This document shows positions 1 to 10,945 of a stretch of DNA of 64,000 nt, piece by piece. The number at the start of each line of letters is the position of its first letter. Positions within the stretch are counted from its first letter, which is position 1. Source of the DNA: Scalesia atractyloides (lineage: Eukaryota > Streptophyta > Magnoliopsida > Asterales > Asteraceae); NCBI GenBank assembly GCA_947069175.1, contig CAMTDV010000018.1:47008869-47072868 (forward strand), written 5' to 3'. Below the pieces are notes generated by a model. That model searched no databases. It had not been told where the DNA came from and saw nothing but the letters and a program-made list of their open reading frames with translations. The position numbers and the translations under genes were made by a program.

Positions 1-400
1 CATTCCAGCTGTGAACTGTGTGCACACTAAACGCAGACGTTCCGAGTTTGATACTTGCAACTGGCACCGTTTTCTTTAAACTGTTCTTCTTTTTAAACCA
101 AATCACATTGAGATCCATTGAGTTGTTAAATATAATACAACTTCTATATCATACGGGTTAAGCACCCAGCCCAACTGGTTGGGCCGGGTGCAAACCAATC
201 CCAGAATCGCTGGTTCGAGTCCCTGTTGTCACTCCGGTTGAAACATTTTTCAAAAATTAATTAATTACTAAATTCTGAATCAAGCTAACAAGATTATAAG
301 ATTAATTAAAAACCGGATTCTTTCGGGTTAGACACGTAGCTCAGTTGAAAGAGCTGCGTGCACGCAACCGAGAGGTCACGGGTTCGTGCCTCACCACACG
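1..400 (+). other. Three tRNA-like modules in the 5' LTR
   Basis: These are the counterparts of the + strand modules in the 3' LTR. They lie at about 1-70 (start cut off), 155-236 and 325-400. The middle one keeps box B GGTTCGAGTCC. The third has box A TAGCTCAGTTGA and a mutated box B (GGTTCGTGCC). In the first, box B has become GAGTTTGATAC. The 5' copy is therefore less tRNA-like than the 3' copy. Confidence 0.7.
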
Positions 401-1068
401 CATGCTAACAGTGCCATCGGACCGCTGTCAGACTTGTCAGTCTGTCAAGAAATTTTTTTTAAATATTATTTTATTTTTACTTTTATTTTTCTAAATATTT
501 TATTCAAAGTCTATATATTAAATCAACCTAAAGGTTTAAAAATATCCATTTCAAAGGGTTTAAAATATCAACCCAATTCACAAAAATAATCTAAAAATCT
601 AAACAAAGGATTATAACCTAAAATGTTAATTTAATTAATTATCGAGTTATCGCATTATTTGTTTTAGGTTAGTACTCCTGCATCGGTTGAATCCTTAACT
701 CGTGCACTCTCATCTTCAATCAAGAATACGCACCCACTGTGAGTGAATCTCTATAAATTCCCCGTTTTAATCACGTTTTGGGGTGTATCATGTGTCGTAT
801 CATTTCTTTATTTTATTTAAACACTTGTGCTTATATCATTTCGTGATCAAATGTGTATTGCTTGTAGTGTGGTTTATATGTGGATTCATTTTATCATTTT
901 CGTGCACTCATTTCATTAGGCCCATCAGTTCCTCGTGGGATACGGGTTGAGCATCAGGTGCCTCATTAGATCGGCTTCGTTTGATTGAGCCTTGATCTCA
1001 GATACATCATCATTCATGTCATATATTCATTCAATGTGGTTTGTGATTGGTTACATATATATATATTT

Positions 1069-1564
1069 GCTCACATGTGATTTATGCACAAGTTTTCTTT
1101 AATAAACATAATAAGCAATTATTTAAATGTTTTATCAAGGTTCACTCGCCAACTTTTGTTGACCCAAAATTTCCTCTGTTTTACACATGATACAGGTGAT
1201 CAAGTTGATGAAAGAAACACTTAGGATGGCGTAGAAGAATAAACAAGTTATTGCGTTGGAACAAACATTTAGATTTTTATTGTGTTTGTATGAAATTTTT
1301 GTTGGATATTCAAATTGCTCACATGTGATTTATGCACAAGTTTTCTTTAATAAACATAATAAGCAATTATTTAAATGTTTTATCAAGGTTCACTCGCCAA
1401 CTTTTGTTGACCCAAAATTTCCTCTGTTTTACACATGATACAGGTGATCAAGTTGATGAAAGAAACACTTAGGATGGCCTAGAAGAATAAACAAGTTATT
1501 GCGTTGGAACAAACATTTAGATTTTTATTGTGTTTGTATGAAATTTTTGTTGGATATTTAAATT
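1069..1564 (+). repeat. Tandem duplication of about 248 bp inside the 5' LTR
   Basis: Two copies (about 1069-1316 and 1317-1564) both start at TGCTCACATGTG and run through the TTGTTGGATATT segment. The 3' LTR has one copy (from about 9151), so the duplication arose after insertion or was lost from the other LTR. Confidence 0.88.
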
Positions 1565-1673
1565 TTAATTTGAATTTAATTAATATGAAACTTCTTAGTA
1601 AATATCATGAGCTTTGGTGATAACCCAATCATGCCCCGACTTTTATTCCGCTGCGGGTCGGGGTGTGACAGAT

Positions 1674-1685
1674 TGGTATCAGAGC
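1674..1685 (+). other. Primer binding site of element A
   Basis: TGGTATCAGAGC begins three bases after the LTR end. It is the complement of the 3' end of plant initiator methionine tRNA and would prime minus-strand cDNA synthesis. Confidence 0.93.
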
Positions 1686-2496
1686 TTGTGACTATAGGGA
1701 TATAGGAAAGATTATTAGACCCTTAGAGCCTATACTATAGTTGACTAGATTTAAATTGTTTATGTGTTACATGCAAAATTCATGATGTTTATATGTTTCA
1801 TATTCACACACAACATTATGCAAACATTCTCATAAGTACATGTTAATATGCAATGCTCATCATAGATCATACCCTCATATCATATCATATCTATGAAAGC
1901 ACACACCGCACAATTTCACAATTTCCGTTATTTCTTTTCGAAGATTTTTGCAATGTTTTCATATTTTTCAATTCACATCAAAGTGAGTTTTCACGACGGG
2001 CATGTAGTAACTGGAAGGGTACGAGTACCGGTAGTCGGAACGTCCTGTCTAGGCTTGGCATTCGTATAAATCCAAAATAAAGGACCAGTTTGCCTACCTG
2101 GGGACTTACGATGAGAGTACGAAGGACCTATTAGGCCAAAGCATGCTATACCAAACGTCGTGTGAACTAACCCCACTTTGAGTTGTCATTGTGTCCACAC
2201 CTGGACACCCTCCGACCATACATCTCGCAATCATGTTTTACGATTTTCATTTGGGTGGTGCGAGTGTTAACCCGCCGACACCAATGTGAATCCTACAAAG
2301 CCCAATAGTCATGGGGGCCCACATGACTACACAGGCAATGGTATGGGGGACATTTGGAGGCCCAAATATGAGCAAACCCAAGACATCCTATGGATGTAGT
2401 TAAATTATTTTCAGTTATGTTGTTTTCATTCTTTTTACGACACATGACACCTAGGAAATTCTTGAACTCACAATCTCCCTATACATATTCCTGTAG
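1686..2496 (+). other. Untranslated leader of element A
   Basis: There is no convincing + strand coding sequence. The leader aligns by eye with the leader of the truncated relative at 12982-14766, for example around the shared GTAGTAACTGGAAGGGT segment (about 2006 and 14275). Confidence 0.7.
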
Positions 2497-3780
2497 ATGT
2501 CTGCTAGGCAATTACGTGGAGGTAGAAGGTCAGGGAAGTCAAACGAACGCTTGGCCACGCAAATTGCTAAACAAATGGCCGCAGTGCTTCCTGACATCGT
2601 ACTACAAGTTCAGCAAGCTCTCACCGCTAATCCCATCAACTCTCCCAACCAAGAAGACCAAAGCGGCGCCAACCCTCCTCCCAAAACCCCCAAATGCACC
2701 TACAAACACTTCAAGTCCTGCGATCCCCCAAAATATGAAGGGACTGAAGGTGTCACCGCTCTCCTTCACTGGTTTGAGGAGATGGAAAACACCTTTCTCA
2801 ATTGTGACTGTCCCGAGGACCGTAAGGTACGTTACGCGACTTGAAGATTGTTTGGGGTAGCCCTTACCTGGTGGAACACGGAAAAGGGTAAGCGAGGTGT
2901 TGAAGATGCCATGGCCTTAACATGGGAAGAATTAAGGGAAATCATGACGAGACGCTTCTGTCCAAGAAGCGAAATCAAAAAGCTAGAAGACGAGTTTCAC
3001 GCATTGAAACAAAAGGAAGGAGACCACACTTCATACAATAAGAGATTTCTCGAGTTGAACCAGATGGTCCCCAATCTGTTCACCCCATTATACCGCCTAA
3101 TTGAACACTACATTCGAGGCCTCCCCTCGAAAATCCAAGATTCGGTTTTAAGCACTTCGCCTGCAACACTTGAAGCCGCAATGGAGTTAGCTACGGAACT
3201 CACTGAAAATCCCATTCGAAATGGCATATTTAAAGATGAGAAGAAGAAAACACCCATCGAGACTCCAATTCCAAACCATTCAGGTTCATCCTCGAAGTTT
3301 GCTGTTAAGAGGAAGTGAAATGGCAAGAACTTTGCTGTCACCCAAACCAACCCTCCCATCACTGCTGCTCCAATCACCCAAGTTGCCCCTCCAGCTGCAC
3401 CGTTCAAAAGGCCATACACTGGCCCACACCCAAAGTGTAACCGTTGCCAATACCATCACCCTCCTGAAAACCCTTGTCAACATTGCACAAGTTGTGGCCG
3501 TGCGGGTCACACCATCCAAACCTGCCGTACCCTTCAGCGATTGAACCGCAGTCAACCTCCAACCCAAACCCAAAATCATATGGTGGGCCAAGCCCAACAA
3601 CCCTTACTTCTACCACCTGCACAACTCACAACCCAACCTTACGACCAACCCAACTACCCCATGATGCAACCCATGCAAGCCTGTTTCAATTATGGGGACC
3701 CAAACCACTTCAGGAACACTTGCCCACGCCTCGTGAACATCATCCATGCCCAAGCTCAAGCAAACCCGGTAAACCAAGCT
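2497..3780 (+). pseudogene. gag: gag of element A, two in-frame stops
   Basis: Gag forms the nucleocapsid-like particle of a retrotransposon. It starts at ATG 2497 (MSARQLRGG) and reads in one frame through the usual core ALTWWNTEKG, then two zinc-knuckle regions. CTSCGRAGHTIQTC at about 3490-3531 fits CX2CX4HX4C exactly. A second knuckle near 3680 has tyrosine where a cysteine is expected (CFNYGDPNHFRNTC). TGA at 2842-2844 and TGA at 3316-3318 interrupt the frame without shifting it. It runs directly into the protease in the same frame, so gag and pol were probably one polyprotein. Confidence 0.88.
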
Positions 3781-3789
3781 AACCAAGCT

Positions 3790-4290
3790 CCTCCACCTGC
3801 TAGAGGAAGAGCTTTCAATATCAACGCCAACCAAGCCAGGGCTGACAACAATGTGGTCAACGGTACGTTTCTCATCAATGGTAGTTATGCATCCATATTA
3901 TTCGATACTGTTGCGGATAAGAGCTTTGTGTCTTTAGAATTCGAATCTATCCTCGACCAACCTCGTGATAATCTCGTTGACTCTCTGACGGTGGAAGTTG
4001 CTGACGGAAAACCCACTTCATTAAATTCTATTATACGCAATTGTACTCTCACCTTAAATGATCACGATTTTTCAGTTGATCTCATTCCTATGAAATTGGG
4101 AAGTTTCAATGTTATCATCGACATGGACTGGCTCAGCCAGCATCATGCTGAAGTGGTGTGCCATGAAAAGTTCATTCGTATTCCTCTCGCCGACGGTCAG
4201 ACACTACGTATCTTTGGGGAAACTCCTTCGAAAGGGCTCAAATTGATGTCTTGCCTTCAAGCCCGAAGTTATCTTCGCAAGAATTATGTC
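3790..4290 (+). pseudogene. Aspartic protease region of element A, active-site change
   Basis: This domain would cut the Gag-Pol polyprotein. It lies in the same frame as gag. The active-site loop reads LFDTVADKSFVS: the aspartate is kept but the following glycine position is valine. The second conserved block reads VIIDMDWLS, with aspartate where VIIGMDWLS is usual. Both changes suggest loss of function (inference). The frame remains open into the reverse transcriptase linker. Confidence 0.85.
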
Positions 4291-5690
4291 GCATTTCTAG
4301 CTCACGTCGTCAAGAAGGAAGGCAAGGAGAGAAAGCTCGAAGATATTCCAATTGTGAAAGAATTTCCGCAAGTTTTTCCCGACGATGTTTCAGGACTTCC
4401 TCCTGTGAGAGAAGTCGAATTTCGAATCGATCTTGTGCCTGGCGCTACACCGGTCGCAAATCTCCTTATAGGTTAGCCCCATCCGAGATGCAAGAGTTGG
4501 CCAGTCAACTGCAAGAGTTGACTGACAAAGGATTCATACGTCCTAGCTCATCGCCTTGGGGTGCGCCTGTTCTTTTTGTGAAGAAGAAAGATGGAACGTT
4601 TCACATGTGCATTGATTATAGAGAACTCAACAAGTTGACGGTTAAGAATCGCTATCCACTGCCTCGTATTGATGACCTTCTAGACCAACTTCAAGGCGCC
4701 ACCTGTTTTTCCAAAATCGACCTTCGTTCTGGTTATCATCAGTTTAGAGTGCGCGAAGAAGATATTCCAAAAACTGCCTTCCGAACTCGTTATGGTCATT
4801 ACGAGTTCATGGTTATGCCCTTCGGTTTAACCAACGCCCCCGCTGTCTTCATGGATTTAATGAATAGGGTATGCAAACCCTATCTCGACCGTTTCGTCAT
4901 AGTCTTCATCGACGACATTCTTATCTACTCCAAGTCAAAATCCGATCATGAGCGACACCTTCGACTCATTCTTACACTCTTAAGGACTGAAAAGCTTTAC
5001 GCTAAGTTCTCAAAATGCGAATTCTGGTTAGGAGAAGTACAATTCCTTGGTCATGTCGTCAATGACAAAGGAATTCATGTCAATCCTTCGAAAATCAAGG
5101 CAGTACAGGAATGGCAAGCGCCACGTACCCCTACCGAAGTTAGGTCATTTCTTGGCTTCGCTGGTTACTACCGACGCTTCATTGCCAATTTTTCTCGTAT
5201 CGCTGTTCCGCTCACGGCCTTGACTCACAAAGGAAAACCCTTCATTTGGGACCTAAGCAAGAGGAGGCCTTCCAAACTTTAAAGCAAAGGCTTTGTGACG
5301 CACCTATCCTTACACTCCCTGAGGGTTGCGATGACTTTGTGGTTTATTGCGACGCATCAGGGCAAGGACTACGCTGTGTATTGACGCAAAGAGGAAAAGT
5401 GATAGCCTATGCCTCTAGGCAACTCAAAGTTCATGAGAAGAATTACATCACCCACGACCTGGAACTTGGAGCCGTAGTGTTCGCTCTCAAGATATGGAGA
5501 CATTATCTTTACGGTACCAAGTGTGAAATATACACTGACCCCAAGAGTCTCCAGCATATCTTCAATCAAAAGGAGTTGAATATGAGGCAACGAAGATGGG
5601 TCGAACTGCTCAACGATTATGACTGCGATATTCGGTATCATCCTGGCAAGGCAAACGTGGTGGCCGATGCGCTCAGTCGAAAGGGATATG
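4291..5690 (+). pseudogene. pol: Reverse transcriptase and RNase H of element A, two frameshifts
   Basis: The reverse transcriptase copies element RNA to DNA and RNase H removes the RNA strand. Visible blocks in order are PVLFVKKKDG, MCIDYRELNKL, RYPLPRIDDL, KIDLRSGYHQ, MPFGLTNAPAVFM, the catalytic VFIDDILIYS (FIDD form of the YxDD box), FLGHVV and SFLGFAGYYRRF. RNase H follows with VYCDASGQGL, YTDPKSLQHI and VADALSR. The reading frame shifts near 4460 and again near 5255, each consistent with loss of a base. The catalytic aspartates of the reverse transcriptase survive. Confidence 0.92.
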
Positions 5691-7174
5691 CGAACTCTAT
5701 TCGTCTTCTATGTTCACAAATCATAACCGATATCAAGGATCGAATCCGGGCAGCTCAACATATCTCTGTAACGGAAAATGACGTACGTGATGAGCTGTCA
5801 TGTGGAACTATACTCAAAATTGAAACCAAATCCGACGGTATTCTATATTATTTAAACCACATATGGATTTCCGATCGCGACAACCTTCGTGATTTCCTCA
5901 TGAATGAGGCACACAAAACACGATACTCTGTACACCCAGGAACCGATAAGATGTATCAAGACCTATGATACACCTACTGGTGGCCTGGCATGAAAAAGGA
6001 TATCGCTATTTTTATTTCCAAGTGCCTTACATGTTCCAAAGTGAAAGCTGAACATCAAAGACCTTCAGGACTTCTAGTCCAACCCGAAATACCTGTATGG
6101 AAGTGGGAAAACATAACCATGGACTTCATTACCGGGTTACCTCGCACTTCCAGTGGGTATGACACCATATGGGTAATCATTGATCGTCTTACAAAATCAG
6201 CTCACTTCATTCCGATCCGCGAGGACTTCAAGAAAGAGAAGTTAGCTCGTATCTACATCAGCGAGATCGTAAGCCGTCATGGTGTACCGTTAAGCATCAT
6301 TTCAAACCGTGATGGACGTTTCACTTCATGCACATGGCGAGCCGTACAAACTGCTTTGGGTACACGCTTAGACCTTAGCACCGCCTTTCACCCTCAAACT
6401 GATGGTCAATCTGAACGCACCATCCAAACCCTTGAAGACATGCTTCGAGCATGTGTCATAGACTTCAAGGGGAACTGGGATGCTAATCTACCGTTAGTCG
6501 AGTTTTCGTACAACAATAGCTATCATTCAAGTATCGGCATGGCTCCTTTCGAAGCTTTATATGGTCGTAAATGCCGATCTCCAGTATGCTGGCACGAAAT
6601 TGGCGAAGCGCAAATCACCGGACCTGAATTGATTCAAGAAACAACCGACAAAATCCATCAAATTCAAAACAATCTTCTAGCGGCTCAAAGTCGTCAAAAG
6701 AGTTATGCTGACAAACGACAAAAGCCCTTGGAGTTTGACATTGGTGATCAAGTACTTTTAAAAGTATCACCGTGGAAGGGAGTGGTTCGTTTTGGCCAGA
6801 AGGGCAAGCTAGCACCTCGCTACGTAGGACCTTTCAAGATACTCGAAAGAGTAGGTCCTGTAGCATACAAGCTTGACCTACCAGAAGAGCTTAACAGAAT
6901 TCATCCCACGTTCCACGTATCAAACTTGAAAAAGTGCTTCGCCGACGAAAACCTCCATATCCCTCTAGAAGACATTCAAGTCGATGAATCAATGCACTTC
7001 GTTGAAAGACCAGTAGAGATCATGGACTTCGGTGAGAAGCGTTTAAGGAGAAGTCGTATTCCAATCGTCAGGGTGCGTTGGGAGTCAAAACGAGGACCCG
7101 AGTTTACTTGGGAACGTGCAGACTCAATGCGCGAAAAGTACCAGCATCTTTTTCCAGTTACAACTACTACTTAA
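5691..7174 (+). pseudogene. Integrase of element A, one stop and altered catalytic residue
   Basis: Integrase inserts the cDNA into host DNA. The HHCC zinc-binding region ends at CLTCSKVKAEH. The catalytic core shows MDFITGLP, then SIISNRDGRF, where the second catalytic aspartate appears as asparagine, and GQSERTIQTLED with the glutamate. The C-terminal part has SPWKGVVRFG, LAPRYVGPFKI and HPTFHVSNLKKC, then a chromodomain-like tail with RGPEFTWERAD. TGA at 5966-5968 breaks the N-terminal part in frame. The Asp-to-Asn change alone should abolish strand transfer (family knowledge). The tail ends about 35 bases before the 3' LTR. Confidence 0.9.
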
Positions 7175-7189
7175 ATTTCGGGACGAGAT

Positions 7190-7208
7190 TTCTAAAAGTA
7201 GGGGATAC
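7190..7208 (+). other. Polypurine tract of element A
   Basis: The purine-rich run AAAAGTAGGGG sits just before the TG that opens the 3' LTR. This is the usual place for plus-strand priming. Confidence 0.75.
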
Positions 7209-7442
7209 TGTAACATTTGTATAAATCGGGTTTCGAAAGCCCGCTCCAAATTATCTATCAAAGTATATTTATTCTTGTCGTTCGGTTATTTTTATTATTG
7301 TTTAAATAATTTATATATAAATAATAATAATTAATGTTTAAAATAATCTTAATGAAATAATATAATAAATAATAAATTAAATAATAAATATTTATTCTTA
7401 ATAGATAATTAAAATGCGTAATAAAAATAATTAAAGAAAATA

Positions 7443-7512
7443 GGTGAACCGGGAATCGAACCCGGGTTCCCCGGGTGCACACACACCGCAAAAACCGCTG
7501 AGACACACACAC
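7443..7512 (-). other. tRNA-like module 1 in the 3' LTR
   Basis: On the - strand, TGTCTCAGCGGT (from 7505 down) resembles box A and GGTTCGATTCC (from 7462 down) is a perfect box B. The two lie 43 bases apart, close to the 44 of a standard tRNA. The T-arm is complete: CCGGG, TTCGATT, CCCGG. The acceptor stem is not convincing. It is tRNA-derived or tRNA-mimicking rather than a clear tRNA gene. Confidence 0.72.
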
Positions 7513-8074
7513 AATTTGGTTAGAAGTCAAGATCAACTTATATATATAAACCGAAGGTCTGTCTTCAAAATCCAATCAGCGAACCGCCAATCACGTCCCT
7601 GTGCTGGCATCCGAATAAGTCCAGCTAGCAATCCGCGTTTAACCTTTCCAATCAAGCACCAATCTATTGTAATTGTGCGAATCAATCAAATTGGTTTCTA
7701 AAAACCAAAATCAATCACCTTTTTAAAAACCGAAAATCGAGCACTTTATGAAATCTATATATACCGGCGTTAACCTCACTCTCAAGCTCGCTCACCCTTT
7801 CTTCTCTAATCTCAAACTCCCTCTGTGCAAACCCTCCCCCTCTCTTTCACCGGAAACCGCCGCTCCTCGCCGGAGAACCGAAGGAAACGCCATCGTTGGT
7901 AACAATCCTCCACCTAACTGTTTTAATTCATGTTTAGATTCATTATCGAATAAGAGTGAGAAATCACACTCCTGAATAAATGGTTATTCGGGCGGGTAAA
8001 TGTTTTGGGTTTATTCAAATGAAGAAGATGAGTTGCAGAATGTGTATGTATATAATAAAATTCGAGTTATAACT

Positions 8075-8153
8075 GGGTTAGACACACAGTCCAGCGGTGA
8101 ACTGTGTGCACACTAAACGCACACGTTCCGAGTTCGATACTTGCAACTGGCAC
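8075..8153 (+). other. tRNA-like module 2 in the 3' LTR
   Basis: It opens with GGGTTAGACACAC. A box A-like CAGTCCAGCGG starts at 8087 and box B AGTTCGATAC at 8131, 44 bases later. Short T runs follow within 30 bases. It is more degenerate than modules 1, 3 and 4. Confidence 0.62.
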
Positions 8154-8240
8154 CGTTTTCTTTAAACTGTTCTTCTTTTTAAACCAAATCACACTGAGAT
8201 CCATTGAGTTGTTAAATATAAAACAACTTCTATATCATAC

Positions 8241-8323
8241 GGGTTAAGCACCCAGCCCAACTGGTTGGGCCGGGTGCAAACCAATCCCAGAGTTGCTGGT
8301 TCGAGTCCCTGTTGTCACCCCGG
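8241..8323 (+). other. tRNA-like module 3 in the 3' LTR
   Basis: It opens with GGGTTAAGCACC. A perfect 4-bp D-arm (GCCC, loop, GGGC) starts at 8255 and a perfect box B GGTTCGAGTCC at 8298, 45 bases after the box A start at 8253. TTTTT follows at about 8332. The module begins 166 bases after module 2. Confidence 0.7.
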
Positions 8324-8410
8324 TTGAAACATTTTTCAAAAATTAATTAATTACTAAATTCTGAATCAAGCTAACAAGATTATAAGATTAATTAAAAACC
8401 GGATTCTTTC

Positions 8411-8487
8411 GGGTTAGACACGTAGCTCAGTTGGAAGAGCTGCGTGCACGCAACCGAGAGGTCACGGGTTCGAGCCTCACCACACAC
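8411..8487 (+). other. tRNA-like module 4 in the 3' LTR
   Basis: It opens with GGGTTAGACACG. TAGCTCAGTTGG at 8423 is a perfect box A, with a closed D-arm GCTC/GAGC. GGTTCGAGCC at 8467 is box B, exactly 44 bases later. The T-stem outer pairs and the acceptor stem are poor, so it would not be called a functional tRNA by eye. It begins 170 bases after module 3 and is followed by a hairpin and T run. Confidence 0.75.
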
Positions 8488-8511
8488 ATGCTAACAGTGC
8501 CATCGGACCGC

Positions 8512-8546
8512 TGTCAGACTTGTCAGTCTGACAAGAAATTTTTTTT
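8512..8546 (+). terminator. Hairpin plus T8 run after module 4, possible Pol III stop
   Basis: TGTCAGAC (8512-8519) and GTCTGACA (8526-8533) form a perfect 8-bp stem around a 6-base loop. Eight Ts follow at 8539-8546. Pol III needs only the T run. In the 5' LTR one arm base is changed. The role is inferred from position. Confidence 0.4.
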
Positions 8547-9506
8547 AAATATTATTTTATGTTTACTTTTATTTTTCTAAATATTTTATTCAAAGTCTAT
8601 ATATTTAATCAACTTAAAGGTTTAAAAATATCCATTTCAAAGGGTTTAAAATATCAACCCAATTCACAAAAATAATCTAAAAACCTAAACAAAGGAATAT
8701 AACCTAAAATATTAATTTAATTAATTATCGAGTTATTGCATTATTTGTTTTAGGTTAGTACTCCTGCATCGGTTAAATCCTCAACTCGTGCGCTCTCATC
8801 TTCAATCAAGAATACGCACCCACTGTGAGTGAATCTCTATAAATTCCCCGTTTTTCTCACGTTTTGGGGTGTATCATGTGTCGTATCATTTCTTTATTTT
8901 ATTTAAAAACTTGTGCTTATATCATTTCGTGATCAAATGTGTATTGCTTGTAGTGTGGTTTATATGTGGATTCATTTTATCATTTCAGTGCACTCATTTC
9001 ATTAGGCCCATCAGTTCTTTGTGGGATACGGGTTGAGCATCAGGTGCCTCATTAGATCGGCTCCGTTTGATTGAGCCTTGATCTCAGATACATCATCATT
9101 CATGTCATATATTCATTCAATGTGGTTTGTGATTGGTTACATATATATATTTGCTCACATGTGATTTATGCACAAATTTTCTTTAATAAAAATAATAAGC
9201 AATTATTTAAATGTTTTATCAAGGTTCACTCGCCAACTTTTGTTAACCCAAAATTTCCTCTATTTTACACATGATACAGGTGATCAAGTTGAGGAAAGAA
9301 ACACTTAGGATGTCCTAGAAGAATAAACAAGTTATTGAGTTGGAACAAACATTTAGATTTTTATTGTGTTTGTATGAAATTTTTGTTGGATATTTAAATT
9401 TTAATTTGATTTTAATAAATATGAAACTTCTTAGTAAATATCATGAGCTTTGGTGATAATCCAATCATGCCCTGACTTTTATTCCGCTGTGGGTCGGGGT
9501 GTGACA

Positions 9507-10619
9507 AGAATAATCACGAGAAGTTTGATTTATTTGTGGCGGACTAACCAACGGGCGTGTCGCGGATAAAACGAATGAGCGAGGAAGTTAGAAATTCGTT
9601 TGACGACTGAGGGACGAAACAACAGGTGAGTTGTTGTCTTTGTTGGTAGTTAATATTTGCGGGAGGCATATCAAGGCGGAGTCTAACAGGGTGAAAAAAC
9701 GACGATCAAAGAAGGGTTCAATCTGTTTTAAAAGCGATTGATGATTCGGGTCAGCGGATGTCACGGGGAGCATCGTCGGGATGATGGTATTGACAGGTGA
9801 TCAATTGAGTTTGTTTCGGTGGTTGTAAACTTCATAGCATTAGCAATTTTCAATCAGGTTAGATCAAGACCCTATCCTTCCTGCCAAGGATAAGAACGGA
9901 AAAAACCGGTGTAGGTTGTTCTTTTTGGCTGAAGTATCCGATCGGAATTTGCAGGTACACGGACGGAAGAAGATTCGTCAAAGCAGGAGGGCTTTCAATC
10001 TTGTCGCGTCTAGCAAGAAAAGAATAAAACGGTAGAAGCGGTTGGACTTGTTTTTTCTTTGATCGGTGGTCAAGGACGGGACCGGTGAGGTTCTGGTGAC
10101 CCGGGAAGAGGGATGTCGAACTTGGTCAAGGGATTGAAGTTGTGGATAATGATGCGGATGTGAAGAAACGGGTCCAATTCAAGATTAAGGGGGAGAATGA
10201 AGAAGTTAATCTTGAATTAAGAGATAAAGATAAAAAAGGGTTATTAGATAATTCTTAGTGAATTATTGTAGAGATAATTGTTAGTTTAAATTAGACAAGT
10301 TTATCTAGTTGGTTAGTTTATTTAATTAAATAGAATTCGAGTCGGGTTAGGACTAGAATTAGTTTTAGTATAAATAGAGGGTTAGGGTTATTGTATTAGT
10401 GTGCTCTCATTGATAATATATCATAAAAGAGTCGAACAGTTTGTTCAATCTCGTGTTTTTTGTGTTCGATCAAGGACCTGATTTCCAATACCAATTCAAG
10501 TCGAATCGGTACCGAATGGAAACTGAAATCGGAAAGCGGAAACTATTTGGCTAACACCCAAACGTTTATTAATATTCAAGAAACTTACACAAAACTTGAA
10601 TTACAATCACTAATACCCA
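9507..10619. other. Unresolved repeat debris with an LTR-like end
   Basis: No gene could be read. At about 10188-10200 AAGGGGGAGAATG looks like a polypurine tract. A promoter-like TATAAATAGAGGG at about 10370 follows, as in a short LTR of about 300 bp ending near 10500. No second LTR or primer site confirms this. Confidence 0.3.
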
Positions 10620-10945
10620 AAGCATGGTATTTATAATCTAGACTAAAGATCAAATACAAATAAAATTAACATACAAAACGTTTCCGCTACAAAATTACTC
10701 TACAAGAATATTTTACAAAATTACTCTACAAGATCAAAATTACTCTAGAAGAATATTTTACAAAATTATTCTACAAGACCAAAATAACTCTACAAATGAT
10801 CATGTAGAGTAATTTTGATAGTTAGCCTACGACCAAATATTTACAAAAATGTCACCGTGTTTTTTTGTCTTTTCCTTCAGTTTGTACGTTTTGTATGTTA
10901 AGTTTATTTGTACCTGAACTTTACTCTATATAAATACTCCTATTA
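10620..10945. repeat. Inverted-repeat element, MITE-like
   Basis: Two imperfect inverted arms of about 60 bp (10620-10682 and 10886-10945) match best at AACATACAAAACGT and its complement. The loop between them holds near-repeats of CAAAATTACTCTACAAGA. No target duplication was found, so the outer ends are approximate. Confidence 0.55.

Larger units (their letters stand above)
1..1670 (+). repeat. 5' LTR of element A, left-truncated by window
   Basis: Bases 1 to 1670 align by eye with the 3' LTR (about 8090-9506), apart from a tandem duplication of about 248 bp. It ends in GTGTGACA just before the primer site. Three tRNA-like modules lie in its first 400 bases. Confidence 0.92.
1..9506 (+). 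mobile_element. Ty3/gypsy LTR retrotransposon A (left end outside window)
   Basis: The order is LTR, primer site, gag, protease, reverse transcriptase, RNase H, integrase, LTR, which defines Ty3/gypsy. The primer site matches initiator Met tRNA. The integrase C-terminus carries a GPY/F-type segment followed by a short chromodomain-like tail, so a chromovirus of Tekay/Del type is likely (inference). The 5' LTR starts before base 1, so no target duplication can be tested. In-frame stops and frameshifts break gag and pol, so the copy is non-autonomous. Confidence 0.93.
7209..9506 (+). repeat. 3' LTR of element A, 2298 bp
   Basis: It opens with TGTAACATTT after the polypurine tract and closes with GGTGTGACA. 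It aligns with the 5' LTR except for the duplication noted there. It contains four tRNA-like modules, one on - and three on +. The first five bases of flank are AGAAT, but the other flank is outside the window. Confidence 0.92.

Noticed and set aside
1991..2176. Antisense frame in the element A leader, with a similar one at 14214-14459
   Set aside because: The two resemble each other only because the leaders are homologous DNA. No domain is present, and frame ends differ.
8411..8487. Calling the best LTR module a true tRNA gene
   Set aside because: Boxes and D-arm are good, but the acceptor stem and outer T-stem do not pair and no anticodon stem closes.
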